Shown: piece by piece, positions 8,465 to 16,845 of the stretch | Position numbering within the stretch: the stretch's first letter is position 1 | Layout of the letters: every line of letters begins with the position of its first letter | From: Sporocytophaga myxococcoides | Lineage (GTDB): Bacteria; Bacteroidota; Bacteroidia; Cytophagales; Cytophagaceae | DNA: 64,000 bases | Reading direction: 5' to 3' | Assembly (NCBI RefSeq): GCF_000775915.1 | Contig: NZ_BBLT01000007.1 | Span: 186,001-250,000 of the forward strand | Notes under the pieces: model-generated | What the model saw: only the letters and a program-made list of their open reading frames with translations | Told to the model about the DNA's origin: nothing | The model's database searches: none | Program-made: the position numbers and the translations under genes

Positions 8465-11400
8465 ATGCTTTCAACAAAAACATCAGGAAAAGTAAAGCCG
8501 GGAAAAAAGGTTTCTCAAGTGAGAAATCCCCAGGAAGAGAAGCCTAATCCGTTTCCAGGGCTCAGACCATTTAGGTATGAGGAAAGTCATTTGTTTTTTG
8601 GAAGGGAGGGACAAATAGACGAAGTGCTTAAAAAACTTGTAGACCATAGGTTTGTAGGAGTTATAGGAACTTCTGGTATTGGAAAATCTTCCTTTATGTA
8701 TTGTGGATTGCTCCCGGTAATTTATGGGGATTACAGAACTGAAGATTCATCTCAGTGGGAGGTATCTATATGCAGGCCCGGAATTGCACCTATTAAAAAT
8801 CTTTCTGATGCCCTTATAGACAGTGAAATTAAAAATGAAGCTGATCCTGAGAAAAGGGAAATCATGTCAAATATGAATTTTTTGACACTTAAAGGTAGCT
8901 CTTATGGGTTGGTAGAACTAATAAAGTCTAAAATACGGAAAGAAAAAAAGAACCACCTCATTTTCATAGATCAGTTTGAAGAACTGTTCAGATTTAAAAG
9001 TAACGACGATCAAGCAGTAGATGAGGCTTCAGCGTTTATTAAAATTATAACAGAAGCTGTCAGTCAGAGAGAAATTCCAATCTACGTAGTCATTACAATG
9101 AGATCGGACTTTGTTGGCGACTGTTCTCAGTTTCCTAAATTGACAAGGTTAATTAATGACAGTCAGTTTCTGATCCCTCAGATGACGAGAGAAGAAAAGA
9201 AACAAGCTATTTTAGGGCCTGTTTCCGTAATGGGAGGTAAGATAGATGATCGTCTCGTTCAACAACTTTTAAATGATGTGGGAGACAATGCAGATGCTTT
9301 ACCGATTATGCAGCATGCATTGATGAGAACATGGGATTATTGGCAAAGAAATGGAGATTCGGATTTAATGGAGATATCCCATTATGAAGCTGTGGGGGGG
9401 ATGCAAAAAGCTTTGTCAGTTCATGCCAATGAGGCTTTCAATGAACTTAATGAAAATCAGAAACGGATATGTGAAAAGATTTTCAAATCAATAACTGAAA
9501 AAGGGGATGAAGGAAGAGGAGTGCGAAGGCCAGCTAAACTTTCGGATATCGCAGTGATTGCAAATGCTCCGGTTGCAGAAGTGACAGAGGTAGTAGACCA
9601 TTTCAGAAAAACAGGAAATACATTGCTGATGCCTCCCTCCAATGTGAAGCTGGAGGAAAATAGTATTATTGATATTTCTCATGAAAGTCTGATGAGAATA
9701 TGGGTAATGCTGACTAAGTGGGTTGAGGAAGAAGCGGAATCAGTAAAAATGTATCTTCGCTTAGCTGAAGCAGCCGAGATGCATCAGCAAGGGAAGTCTG
9801 GCCTATGGAGGCCTCCGGATCTGCAAATAGCCCTTAACTGGCAGGCAGAACAAAATCCGTCTAAAATATGGGGACTGCGCTACCATAAGGCTTATGAACG
9901 GACTATGCTATTTCTTGATTTCAGTAAAAAAGAATTCGAGAGAGAGCAAATTATGAAGGAGAAAATGCAGCGAAGAAGATTGATCGCCGCCAGAATAACT
10001 GCCCTTATACTTGGTTTGGGAGCCATTGTTGCCTTTTTATTCTTTATATATGGAGAGCAGCAGAGAAGAGAAGCAGAAAAGCAAAAAGCTGAAGCCAGAA
10101 GACAATCTAAAGTAGCAGAAGAACAGGCAAAAATTGCAAAACAGGAAAGTGAAAAGGCCAGGGCCAGCGAAAGAGAAGCTTTAGAGCAGAAGAAAATTGC
10201 TTTAAGCGAAACCGAAAAAGCCTTGAAGAATGCTCAGTTAGCGAAAGAACAGAAATTATTGGCTGAACTTGCCACAAAAAATGCACTTATTGAAAAGGCC
10301 AAAGCAGAAAAGGCTCATCAAATAGCTCTGACAGAAGAAAGAAAAGCATTTAACCTTAGAATGCTTTCTATAGCAAAATCAATGGCAATTAAATCTGTAA
10401 GCCTTGTAGATAAAGAGCAAAAGGGGATTGTAGCACAACAAGCGTTTTTGTTTAATAAAGAACATGGAGGAAAAGATAACGATCCTGATATTTTTGATGC
10501 TATGTACAATGCTATAAAGTCTCTTGGCGATTCAACGTTCAGACCGTTAAAAGGGCATAACCAAAACGTTCGTGCGCTTACAACAACCATCACAGGAAAG
10601 ATGATTTATTCCGCAGGAAGCGATGGTAAAATTAATCGCTGGGATCCAAAGAAGGAAGATGGTTCCAGGCAGTTAATTAGTGAATCTCCTACTCATATAC
10701 ATAAATCAATAGCATTGAGTCCTGATAATAAGTTTCTGATTGCTGGTGGTGATTATTCATTTTTACAGCTATTTGATTTATCTCAGATTGGTACTAAACC
10801 TAAAATATTTAAGTCAAAAACAACAGAAACCTGGTTTCTTGGATTTACTAAAGATTCAAAAAGTATTATTTCTGCCGGTAATGATAAAAAGATATACCAA
10901 TGGGATGTTGAGTCTGCCACTTCTCAGGAAGTCATAATCAGTGATTCTAAAATCAATGCTATTGCAACAAGTCCAACATTAAATCTTGTTGCGGCAGCTA
11001 AAGGAAATGGAGATGTTATTTTAATCGATCTGGATAAGAAAAATCAGGAGTCAATTTTATTTCAGGATAATGTGCCGGTCGTATCAATCGCATTCAGTAA
11101 AAATGGACTGCTGCTTGCTGCAGGAGATGAAAAAGGAATTGTTCGTATTTGGAATATGCAAACCAGAACAATTCTTGCAACTCTCTCAGGGCATACAGCA
11201 AGGATCAACAATATCAGATTTAGTAATGATGGAGAGAAACTAGCTACAGGTAGTTTTGATAAAACTGTCCGTATCTGGAATATGCTGAATATTTATGACG
11301 CTCCTATTGTTCTTAAAGATCATGATGACTGGGTATGGTCTATTGAATTTAGCCCTGATGGCAATAAGCTGCTTGCCGGATGTAAAGACAATAAGATAAA

Positions 11401-11551
11401 AGTATGGCCTACAAAAATTGAATTAATGAAAAACATCGTCTGTGACAAAGTGAGCAGGAACATGAATAACAAAGAGTGGGAGCAATTTGTGGGAGATGAT
11501 ATAGTTTATGAAAAAACTTGTTTAGATAAACCGAAAGGAAACGGAAAATGA
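8465..11551 (+). CDS. nSTAND NTPase with transmembrane segment, coiled coil and WD40 propeller
   Basis: A 1028-residue protein. The entry motif NPFPGLRPF at ~28 plus LFFGRE is diagnostic of nSTAND1 NTPases; Walker A is GTSGIGKSS (~69-77) and Walker B is HLIFIDQFEELF (~164). A winged-helix/arm region follows to ~500. One transmembrane helix (~506-530, ILGLGAIVAFLFFIYG) is followed by a ~110-residue charged Lys/Glu/Ala coiled coil and then by WD40 repeats from ~690 to ~1000 (visible units end in ...INRWDP, IYQWDV, VRIWNM, IKVWPT). STAND NTPases act as ligand-triggered switches that oligomerise; the propeller is probably the sensor, here separated from the NTPase by the membrane. It overlaps the next gene by 4 bases (ATGA), so translation is coupled to an outer-membrane protein. 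Ligand unknown. Confidence 0.85.
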   Translation: MLSTKTSGKVKPGKKVSQVRNPQEEKPNPFPGLRPFRYEESHLFFGREGQIDEVLKKLVDHRFVGVIGTSGIGKSSFMYCGLLPVIYGDYRTEDSSQWEVSICRPGIAPIKNLSDALIDSEIKNEADPEKREIMSNMNFLTLKGSSYGLVELIKSKIRKEKKNHLIFIDQFEELFRFKSNDDQAVDEASAFIKIITEAVSQREIPIYVVITMRSDFVGDCSQFPKLTRLINDSQFLIPQMTREEKKQAILGPVSVMGGKIDDRLVQQLLNDVGDNADALPIMQHALMRTWDYWQRNGDSDLMEISHYEAVGGMQKALSVHANEAFNELNENQKRICEKIFKSITEKGDEGRGVRRPAKLSDIAVIANAPVAEVTEVVDHFRKTGNTLLMPPSNVKLEENSIIDISHESLMRIWVMLTKWVEEEAESVKMYLRLAEAAEMHQQGKSGLWRPPDLQIALNWQAEQNPSKIWGLRYHKAYERTMLFLDFSKKEFEREQIMKEKMQRRRLIAARITALILGLGAIVAFLFFIYGEQQRREAEKQKAEARRQSKVAEEQAKIAKQESEKARASEREALEQKKIALSETEKALKNAQLAKEQKLLAELATKNALIEKAKAEKAHQIALTEERKAFNLRMLSIAKSMAIKSVSLVDKEQKGIVAQQAFLFNKEHGGKDNDPDIFDAMYNAIKSLGDSTFRPLKGHNQNVRALTTTITGKMIYSAGSDGKINRWDPKKEDGSRQLISESPTHIHKSIALSPDNKFLIAGGDYSFLQLFDLSQIGTKPKIFKSKTTETWFLGFTKDSKSIISAGNDKKIYQWDVESATSQEVIISDSKINAIATSPTLNLVAAAKGNGDVILIDLDKKNQESILFQDNVPVVSIAFSKNGLLLAAGDEKGIVRIWNMQTRTILATLSGHTARINNIRFSNDGEKLATGSFDKTVRIWNMLNIYDAPIVLKDHDDWVWSIEFSPDGNKLLAGCKDNKIKVWPTKIELMKNIVCDKVSRNMNNKEWEQFVGDDIVYEKTCLDKPKGNGK

Positions 11552-12624
11552 ATTCAATAGCATCCAAATTTTTATTAACTACTTTTTTAGTTTTCATATC
11601 TGCAATTATATGTCAGGTTTCTGCCCAAACCAGTGATTGTGGACAAGTGCTTTCAAAAGCTCAGGATATATATAAAGAAGGTAGAATTTCTGAAATTGCA
11701 GAACTCCTGGAGCCATGCTTAAATGAAGGTTTTACAAAACAGGAAAGAGTCGAAGCATATAGGCTATTGACTTTATCAAATCTTTATTTTAATGAAAGAG
11801 AAAAAGCTGAAAAGTCTATGACACTCTTATTAAAAAGTGGACCTGAATATAAATTAAGACCAACAGATCCTAATGAGTTTGTCCAGCTTTATAATAGCTT
11901 CAGAACTACACCGTATTTATTGATCGGGGGAAAGTTTGGGGTAAATGTTTCGGATATAGATATCAAAAGAAATTTTAGCTATGAAAATTCTCAAATGAAT
12001 ATTGGGGATTATAATTCAAAAGCGGGTATTCAGGGTGGAGTTTTTTTACAGATTCCTTTATACAAAAGATTTTCATTGCTAACAGAGGTATTGTATACGC
12101 AAAAGAGGTTTGTTTTTAAAGAAAGACTTTTTAATTATTCAACTATTGAGCTGCCGGAAACTCAAACCTATTTTGAAGTTCCAATACTTCTTAATTTTAA
12201 CTTTGGAAGAGAAAAATGGGTACCTTATTTAAATGCCGGTGTTTCTATATCCTATCTGGCAAAATCCAAAATGTCACCGTTAAGAAAAGATTCTCTATAT
12301 ATAGGAGGAGGTCGTGAGGTAAAAGAAGGAGAGATTGATGTTACGAGCTTAAGGCAAAGATTTAATTATAACCTTATCCTGGGAGCTGGTATTAAAGTTA
12401 AGGATATTATTGGAAGGGGATATGTTTTTCTGGATGTGAGATATTGTCATGGTTTGAACAAACTAAATGATCCGGATAAAAGGTATTCTAACAATGATCT
12501 TATGTACAAGTATTTTTATACGGACAGTGATTTTAAGATAAATTCATTTCAGTATTCTTTAGGCTATTCATATCCTTTGTATAAACCGAAGTTGAAGAGA
12601 AAGACTAAAGAAAAGTATGAATGA
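11548..12624 (+). CDS. Outer-membrane beta-barrel protein with N-terminal helical repeat region
   Basis: 358 residues. A signal peptide (~1-27, ending VSAQ) is followed by a helical, TPR-like segment of ~90 residues (KAQDIYKEGRISEIAELLEP; EAYRLLTLSNLYFNEREKA) and then a PorT-type barrel from ~120 to the end, with alternating aromatic strands (YLLIGGKFGVNVS, GVFLQIPLYKRFSLLTEVLY, YFEVPILLNFNF, LILGAGIKV) and a terminal aromatic strand. The N-terminal half (helical repeats, then 'PNEFVQLYNSFRT') is the arrangement seen in Bacteroidota barrel proteins encoded next to WD40/NTPase genes. The start overlaps the nSTAND stop by ATGA. It presumably forms the envelope end of that system; function unknown. 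Confidence 0.75.
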   Translation: MNSIASKFLLTTFLVFISAIICQVSAQTSDCGQVLSKAQDIYKEGRISEIAELLEPCLNEGFTKQERVEAYRLLTLSNLYFNEREKAEKSMTLLLKSGPEYKLRPTDPNEFVQLYNSFRTTPYLLIGGKFGVNVSDIDIKRNFSYENSQMNIGDYNSKAGIQGGVFLQIPLYKRFSLLTEVLYTQKRFVFKERLFNYSTIELPETQTYFEVPILLNFNFGREKWVPYLNAGVSISYLAKSKMSPLRKDSLYIGGGREVKEGEIDVTSLRQRFNYNLILGAGIKVKDIIGRGYVFLDVRYCHGLNKLNDPDKRYSNNDLMYKYFYTDSDFKINSFQYSLGYSYPLYKPKLKRKTKEKYE

Positions 12625-12644
12625 AATAAAGATGTATAGAGTTA

Positions 12645-12670
12645 AAAAGAGGAGAATTTTCTCCTCTTTT
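12645..12670. terminator. Bidirectional terminator between convergent genes
   Basis: AGAGGAGAA and TTCTCCTCT form a 9-bp stem flanked by A-run and T-run, so it can stop transcription from both the barrel gene (plus strand) and the convergent small gene (minus strand), whose stop lies inside the 3' end of the element. Confidence 0.8.
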
Positions 12671-13208
12671 ATTTTAATGCCTTATCCAGGATTTTTACTC
12701 TTCCTTGTTTTCCTCCTTTTGCATTTTTTAGATAGAACTTAGCATCTCTGGAGATCTTGTTGTAGTTCCTGTACATTTTTTTCGCATTCGGCTTAAATTT
12801 ATAGTAACAGGAGAATGTTAATCCGTCGACATTCCTTGGTTTTTTCTTTTGCCTTATCAGTTTGCTTTCTATCATGAGACAAATCATATCTGTATAAGAT
12901 TGATCTTTCTCCTCCATTTCACTTTTGCCTTTAACTTTTCTAATAGAGTAAAAATCCGTACTATCAAGAATTAGAAATGTCCATTCTTTTCCTTTCTTTA
13001 TTCCGAATAGGTCGTATTTATTTCCTTGCTGAGTTTTACCTGTCATGCTTGGCTGCAGTGCTTTTAATGCAGAAATATGCTCTTCACGCAATAATCGTGA
13101 TGAATCCAGTGGATTTTTCTGTTCCAGAGAAACTTTATTCTTACCTCCAGCAATAGCATAAGAGAATATAGGAAGGGAAAACAAACAAGCTAAAAAGTGT
13201 TTTTTCAT
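12669..13208 (-). CDS. Secreted protein of unknown function
   Basis: 179 residues with an N-terminal signal peptide (MKKHFLACLFSLPIFSYAIA, cleavage near residue 20) and a basic C-terminal half (KFKPNAKKMYRNYNKISRD). No recognised domain; predicted mixed alpha/beta with a 'DLFGIKKGKEWTFLILDSTDFY' strand region in the middle. It is convergent with the barrel gene and divergent from the GH18/eCIS operon, with 205 bases of shared upstream region. Nothing ties it functionally to either neighbour. Confidence 0.6.
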   Translation of the reverse strand: MKKHFLACLFSLPIFSYAIAGGKNKVSLEQKNPLDSSRLLREEHISALKALQPSMTGKTQQGNKYDLFGIKKGKEWTFLILDSTDFYSIRKVKGKSEMEEKDQSYTDMICLMIESKLIRQKKKPRNVDGLTFSCYYKFKPNAKKMYRNYNKISRDAKFYLKNAKGGKQGRVKILDKALK

Positions 13209-13303
13209 AGACGATTCTAAAGCTACAATATTAAAAAAAATATTTTTTGTTTCTAAGTAAGTTTCATGAGAAAAAGCTCGCTTTTTTTAGAAAAAAAAAT
13301 ATC

Positions 13304-13336
13304 TTTGTGTCTGTTTAAAAGAAGTATTTAACTTTG
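13304..13336 (+). promoter_or_regulatory. Bacteroidota promoter of the GH18-eCIS operon
   Basis: TAACTTTG at 13329-13336 fits the -7 consensus TAnnTTTG and has TTTG at 13304-13307, 21 bases upstream, as a -33 element. A second -7-like box, TATCTTTG, overlaps at 13300-13307. Either would give a leader of about 70-100 nt before the GH18 start at 13414. No comparable pair was seen in front of the later eCIS genes, which are packed with gaps mostly under 60 bases. Confidence 0.55.
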
Positions 13337-13413
13337 CTTAATGGCCAGCAATCTCCATTTTTAAGAATGCATAAAGTAAGATTAATTTTAGAATCATAGT
13401 TTTATAAGCAATT

Positions 13414-15189
13414 ATGCTCAATAAAAGTTTAATTTTTTGGTTAGTTTGTTCAGTTCTTTTATTACAGCAGTTAGATTCATTTGGTCAAGGTGTTTTGAGG
13501 GATCTTATAGATAATACTGTTGACAAAAAGCAAGGTAAGGTAGCTGAAGAAAAAAAGAAAGAAGAAACAGTTAAAATCCTCAAAGATTCATTACAAAATC
13601 TTATAGCTAAGAGAGATTCTCTCAAGCAAGAAGATCCCAAGGTTCTGGATGTAGCTGTTCAATTTGATACCACAGAATTTAAGAAGAGAAACTTTTCGGT
13701 TAAATCGAGAAAGCCTAATTTCAACCTCACAAGTGAAGAAGGCTGGCAGAAAGAATTTTTGATTACTAATAACAAGGTATACAAGAAAAATCATAAGTTA
13801 GACTCTACTAAGCATGTATTTGGCTGGCATCCCTATTGGATGGGGAATGCATATAAAAGTTATAACTTTTCTTTGTTATCTGTAATTGCCTATTTTAGTT
13901 ATGAGCTGGACCCCAATACAGGTTCTTACTTTAATATCCATGAGTGGAAGACTACAACTCTGATTGATTCTGCACATGCTCATGGTTGTAAGGTGGTATT
14001 AAGTGTTACGAACTTTGGCACCGGAAATAATGGAAAATTTTTGTCCAATATTAGTGCTCAAAAAACCTTTATTAATACTCTGATTACCTTATTAAGAGAA
14101 AAAAATGCAGATGGTGTGAACATTGATTTTGAAGCCATTTCTTCATCTAACAGGTCTGATCTTACTAACTTTATCATAGATTTATCATCAAGCCTGAGAG
14201 CTTCCAAAAAGGATTATCTCATAACTATTGCTTTACCGGCTGTTGATTTTGATAACGTTTATGAAATGCAACAGCTCTCAAAGTATGTTGACATGTTCGT
14301 AATTATGGGGTATGAGTTTTATGGAGCAAACAGTAAGGTTGCAGGTCCGGTAGCTCCAATTAAAAGCGGCAATGTCTGGTGGCCGTATAATCTTGAAAGA
14401 GCAGTTGATGAGTATTTGATTGCTGGAGTTCCTCCTGGAAAACTACTTTTAGGATTACCGTATTACGGCGCGGAATGGCAAACTAAAGATCTGAAGTTTC
14501 CTAGTAAGGTAGAGGCTTTTGTTGGATATTCCATGTATAGAAGTATAAAAAATACACATGGTGAACTTTTATGTTGTGATGATGAAGTCAGTGGAAGTAA
14601 ATTTCATGTATATAGGGACGACCAGAACAGGTACAGACAAATATGGTTTGAAGACAAAGTCTCATTGAGTAAAAAGTATGATTGGATAAAAGAGAAAAAA
14701 ATCGGAGGTGTAGGTATTTGGGCATTGGGATATGATAATGGTCATACAGAGTTATGGGAATTATTGGCAGACAAATTTTCGTTAAAAGAAGACTCTGTGT
14801 TAAAACCAAAAGTCTTAAAAGCTTCTGTTAGAAAACCTAGAATCTCCTGGCAGATGATGTTGTCTTATGGTATGCGAATCCTTCAAAATCCGAGGGTGCT
14901 GGTAACAAACCCAAGACCTCTATTCATCGTATTCGGGTCACTAATGGGAATCAGTATTGCAGGATTTTTGGTATTGTTCAGATATGGTTATCGTTTTAAA
15001 CGATATTGGAAAATTATTTTACAAGGTGGGATTTCATTGGTGATTCTTATACTTCTTGGCCTAATATTCTTTACTCTAAAATATGCAGGTTTGCGTGAAG
15101 TTGCATTTTTGTTAGGTGGATTTATAATAGCAGGAGTATTATTTCTTATTTTTAGCAGACAGTTTTTGGTTGAAAGAGATTTACCTTAA
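13414..15189 (+). CDS. Membrane-anchored GH18-family hydrolase, first gene of the eCIS operon
   Basis: 591 residues. Signal peptide ~1-25; a charged linker to ~130; a GH18 (spore-germination/YaaH-like) barrel at ~135-460 starting FGWHPYW, with the catalytic strand DGVNIDFE at ~233-240 (last Glu is the proton donor; the usual second Asp of DxxDxDxE is Asn), and a closing strand GVGIWALGYD. Three hydrophobic helices at ~505-582 anchor the C-terminus. Substrate may be peptidoglycan or a chitin-like glycan at the cell surface. The stop lies only 17 bases before the eCIS tail-terminator gene, with no terminator between, which puts it in that operon. An envelope-opening or particle-release role is inference; it could also be a carbohydrate-degrading enzyme captured by position. 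Confidence 0.8.
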   Translation: MLNKSLIFWLVCSVLLLQQLDSFGQGVLRDLIDNTVDKKQGKVAEEKKKEETVKILKDSLQNLIAKRDSLKQEDPKVLDVAVQFDTTEFKKRNFSVKSRKPNFNLTSEEGWQKEFLITNNKVYKKNHKLDSTKHVFGWHPYWMGNAYKSYNFSLLSVIAYFSYELDPNTGSYFNIHEWKTTTLIDSAHAHGCKVVLSVTNFGTGNNGKFLSNISAQKTFINTLITLLREKNADGVNIDFEAISSSNRSDLTNFIIDLSSSLRASKKDYLITIALPAVDFDNVYEMQQLSKYVDMFVIMGYEFYGANSKVAGPVAPIKSGNVWWPYNLERAVDEYLIAGVPPGKLLLGLPYYGAEWQTKDLKFPSKVEAFVGYSMYRSIKNTHGELLCCDDEVSGSKFHVYRDDQNRYRQIWFEDKVSLSKKYDWIKEKKIGGVGIWALGYDNGHTELWELLADKFSLKEDSVLKPKVLKASVRKPRISWQMMLSYGMRILQNPRVLVTNPRPLFIVFGSLMGISIAGFLVLFRYGYRFKRYWKIILQGGISLVILILLGLIFFTLKYAGLREVAFLLGGFIIAGVLFLIFSRQFLVERDLP

Positions 15190-15206
15190 ACCTATTATTT
15201 TTATAA

Positions 15207-15752
15207 ATGATATATTCAGTACTAAATATAATTGGAGAACGACTCAATTTTTATCTAAAAAACAGATTTGCCTTAGGTGAAGATAAAGTCATTTTATCTA
15301 ACATAGTAAATCAGGATGGAAGTCTTGCTATTACTGAGTCAGATAAAGTCGTAATTACTTTAGTCAATATTCAGGAAGAAACTATAACCAGCAGATTAAA
15401 TTCTACTGTTAATATGGCAAGACCAATTAATCTGAATATTTATGTTATGTGTTCTGCTTATTTTACAGATAAGAACTACCCGGAAGCTTTAAAGTTTTTA
15501 TCAGCTACTTTAAGTTTTTTTCAGGCCAACTGTGTATTCACCCATAGCAATACTCCTGATTTAAATCGAAACATTGAGAAGCTGACTTTTGAAATAGTAA
15601 ATCAGGATTTGCAAAATCAAAGTCATTTGTGGGGGACCCTGGGAGGTAAATATCTTCCTTCAATATTATATAAAGTCAGAATGGTGACTGTTCAGGAAGG
15701 TAATTTTGAAGATGACTATACCAGGGTTTCAGGCTTTAGCAGTATCATATAA
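15207..15752 (+). CDS. eCIS tail terminator/cap protein (DUF4255, Afp16-like)
   Basis: 181 residues matching the DUF4255 (Pvc16 N-terminal) family: a start of the form MIYSVLNIIGERLNFYL, a central 'VVITLVNIQEE' strand, 'PINLNIYVMCSAYF', 'YPEALKFLSATLSFFQ', and an end region 'LWGTLGGKYLPSILYKVRMVT'. Afp16/Pvc16 caps the distal end of tube and sheath and fixes particle length. It is the first structural gene of the cluster; in Afp/PVC loci the equivalent gene is last, but Bacteroidota clusters often place it first. No signal peptide, as expected for a particle assembled in the cytoplasm. Confidence 0.9.
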   Translation: MIYSVLNIIGERLNFYLKNRFALGEDKVILSNIVNQDGSLAITESDKVVITLVNIQEETITSRLNSTVNMARPINLNIYVMCSAYFTDKNYPEALKFLSATLSFFQANCVFTHSNTPDLNRNIEKLTFEIVNQDLQNQSHLWGTLGGKYLPSILYKVRMVTVQEGNFEDDYTRVSGFSSII

Positions 15753-15771
15753 AAATTAAATGACTTGAACA

Positions 15772-16827
15772 ATGCTCGATATAAGCTTTAATTATAAAAC
15801 ACTTTTTAAATTAGCAATTGGGCATAATTTTTATGCTGATAGGCCAGGTGAAGATTTGAAGATTGTTTTAGCTTCTGAAAGTTCAGGCTTATTTCGTAAA
15901 CTTGACCTTATTACAAAAGAAGATGCAGGAGAGTGTTTTTTTCTTTATGCACCCGAGAAAGTTGAAGGCTTATTAAATCTAATAGAGAAAAAAGAATTAA
16001 AATTAACTTACTTATTATATACTAAGAATCAATATTTTTCTAACTTTACTGATGTTTCATTAGAAAATAACTCGAAAATTTTTTACTTTTCCAACAATCG
16101 GGTAATCAAAGACAATGAAACTCTTTTATTGCATCACGGACAATTTGCAGGCACTAAAGAAAGATATTCTCTAAAAAAGGAAATAGTACTGCTTGGTGGA
16201 GATAAAGGATGTAAGTTTGAATTTAAGAACGATTTCAATCAGGTCGTTTTAGTTAAAGAAGTTGCTCCAGGCGGGAGTATAGCTATCAATAATACTCATT
16301 TACCCTTGGGGCTTTATTTCCTTTATGAAAATGAAACTTTAAAAGATTCATTTGTACTCTATACGAATGCTCCAATTTTAAAGCCTGTTGGAATCATTGA
16401 TATTTCGTTAACTGGAAGTATTAAAGACGAACTTATAGAAGGAATAAAGAGTTTTGACATTCCATTTTATAGTTATAAAATAGTATTTAATTCCAGATCG
16501 ACCTATTGGAAGTATTTATTAATAAGTAAATATAATTCAGGGTTAAAAAATACCGTCATTGATAGCGGCTCCGGAGATTTAAAGTTTTCCGGCCCTCAGG
16601 AGGTAAAGCTGAATAACGGAGCTAGTGCGATTATGTTTATCTCAGATCAGCCTTTGCCATTAAAGCAAATGTATGATTACAGGTTTCAATTGAAGCATGC
16701 GAAGAATGGAAGTTCGGGAGGGAAAGTTATAATGGATAAATTACCATTCGCTTCATTTGAAATGATAAAGCCTGAATCACGGGATGAGCAATCCAAAATT
16801 TTTTCTGAAATAATTATTCACATATAA
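15772..16827 (+). CDS. Unknown beta-rich eCIS-cluster protein, candidate second cap component
   Basis: 351 residues, no signal peptide, no transmembrane helix and no family I recognise. It is rich in predicted beta strands (for example SIAINNTHLPLGLYFLYE, SFVLYTNAPILKP), with an N-terminal strand-helix segment FNYKTLFKLAIGHNFYAD. It starts 19 bases after the tail terminator stop and ends 18 bases before the sheath start, so it is almost certainly a particle or assembly protein. The particle of Algoriphagus (AlgoCIS) has a cap made of two different proteins; a gene placed between terminator and sheath could be the second one. That is inference from position only. A Bacteroidota-specific adaptor is the alternative. 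Confidence 0.55.
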   Translation: MLDISFNYKTLFKLAIGHNFYADRPGEDLKIVLASESSGLFRKLDLITKEDAGECFFLYAPEKVEGLLNLIEKKELKLTYLLYTKNQYFSNFTDVSLENNSKIFYFSNNRVIKDNETLLLHHGQFAGTKERYSLKKEIVLLGGDKGCKFEFKNDFNQVVLVKEVAPGGSIAINNTHLPLGLYFLYENETLKDSFVLYTNAPILKPVGIIDISLTGSIKDELIEGIKSFDIPFYSYKIVFNSRSTYWKYLLISKYNSGLKNTVIDSGSGDLKFSGPQEVKLNNGASAIMFISDQPLPLKQMYDYRFQLKHAKNGSSGGKVIMDKLPFASFEMIKPESRDEQSKIFSEIIIHI

Positions 16828-16845
16828 TTTTTACAATTAATAACT

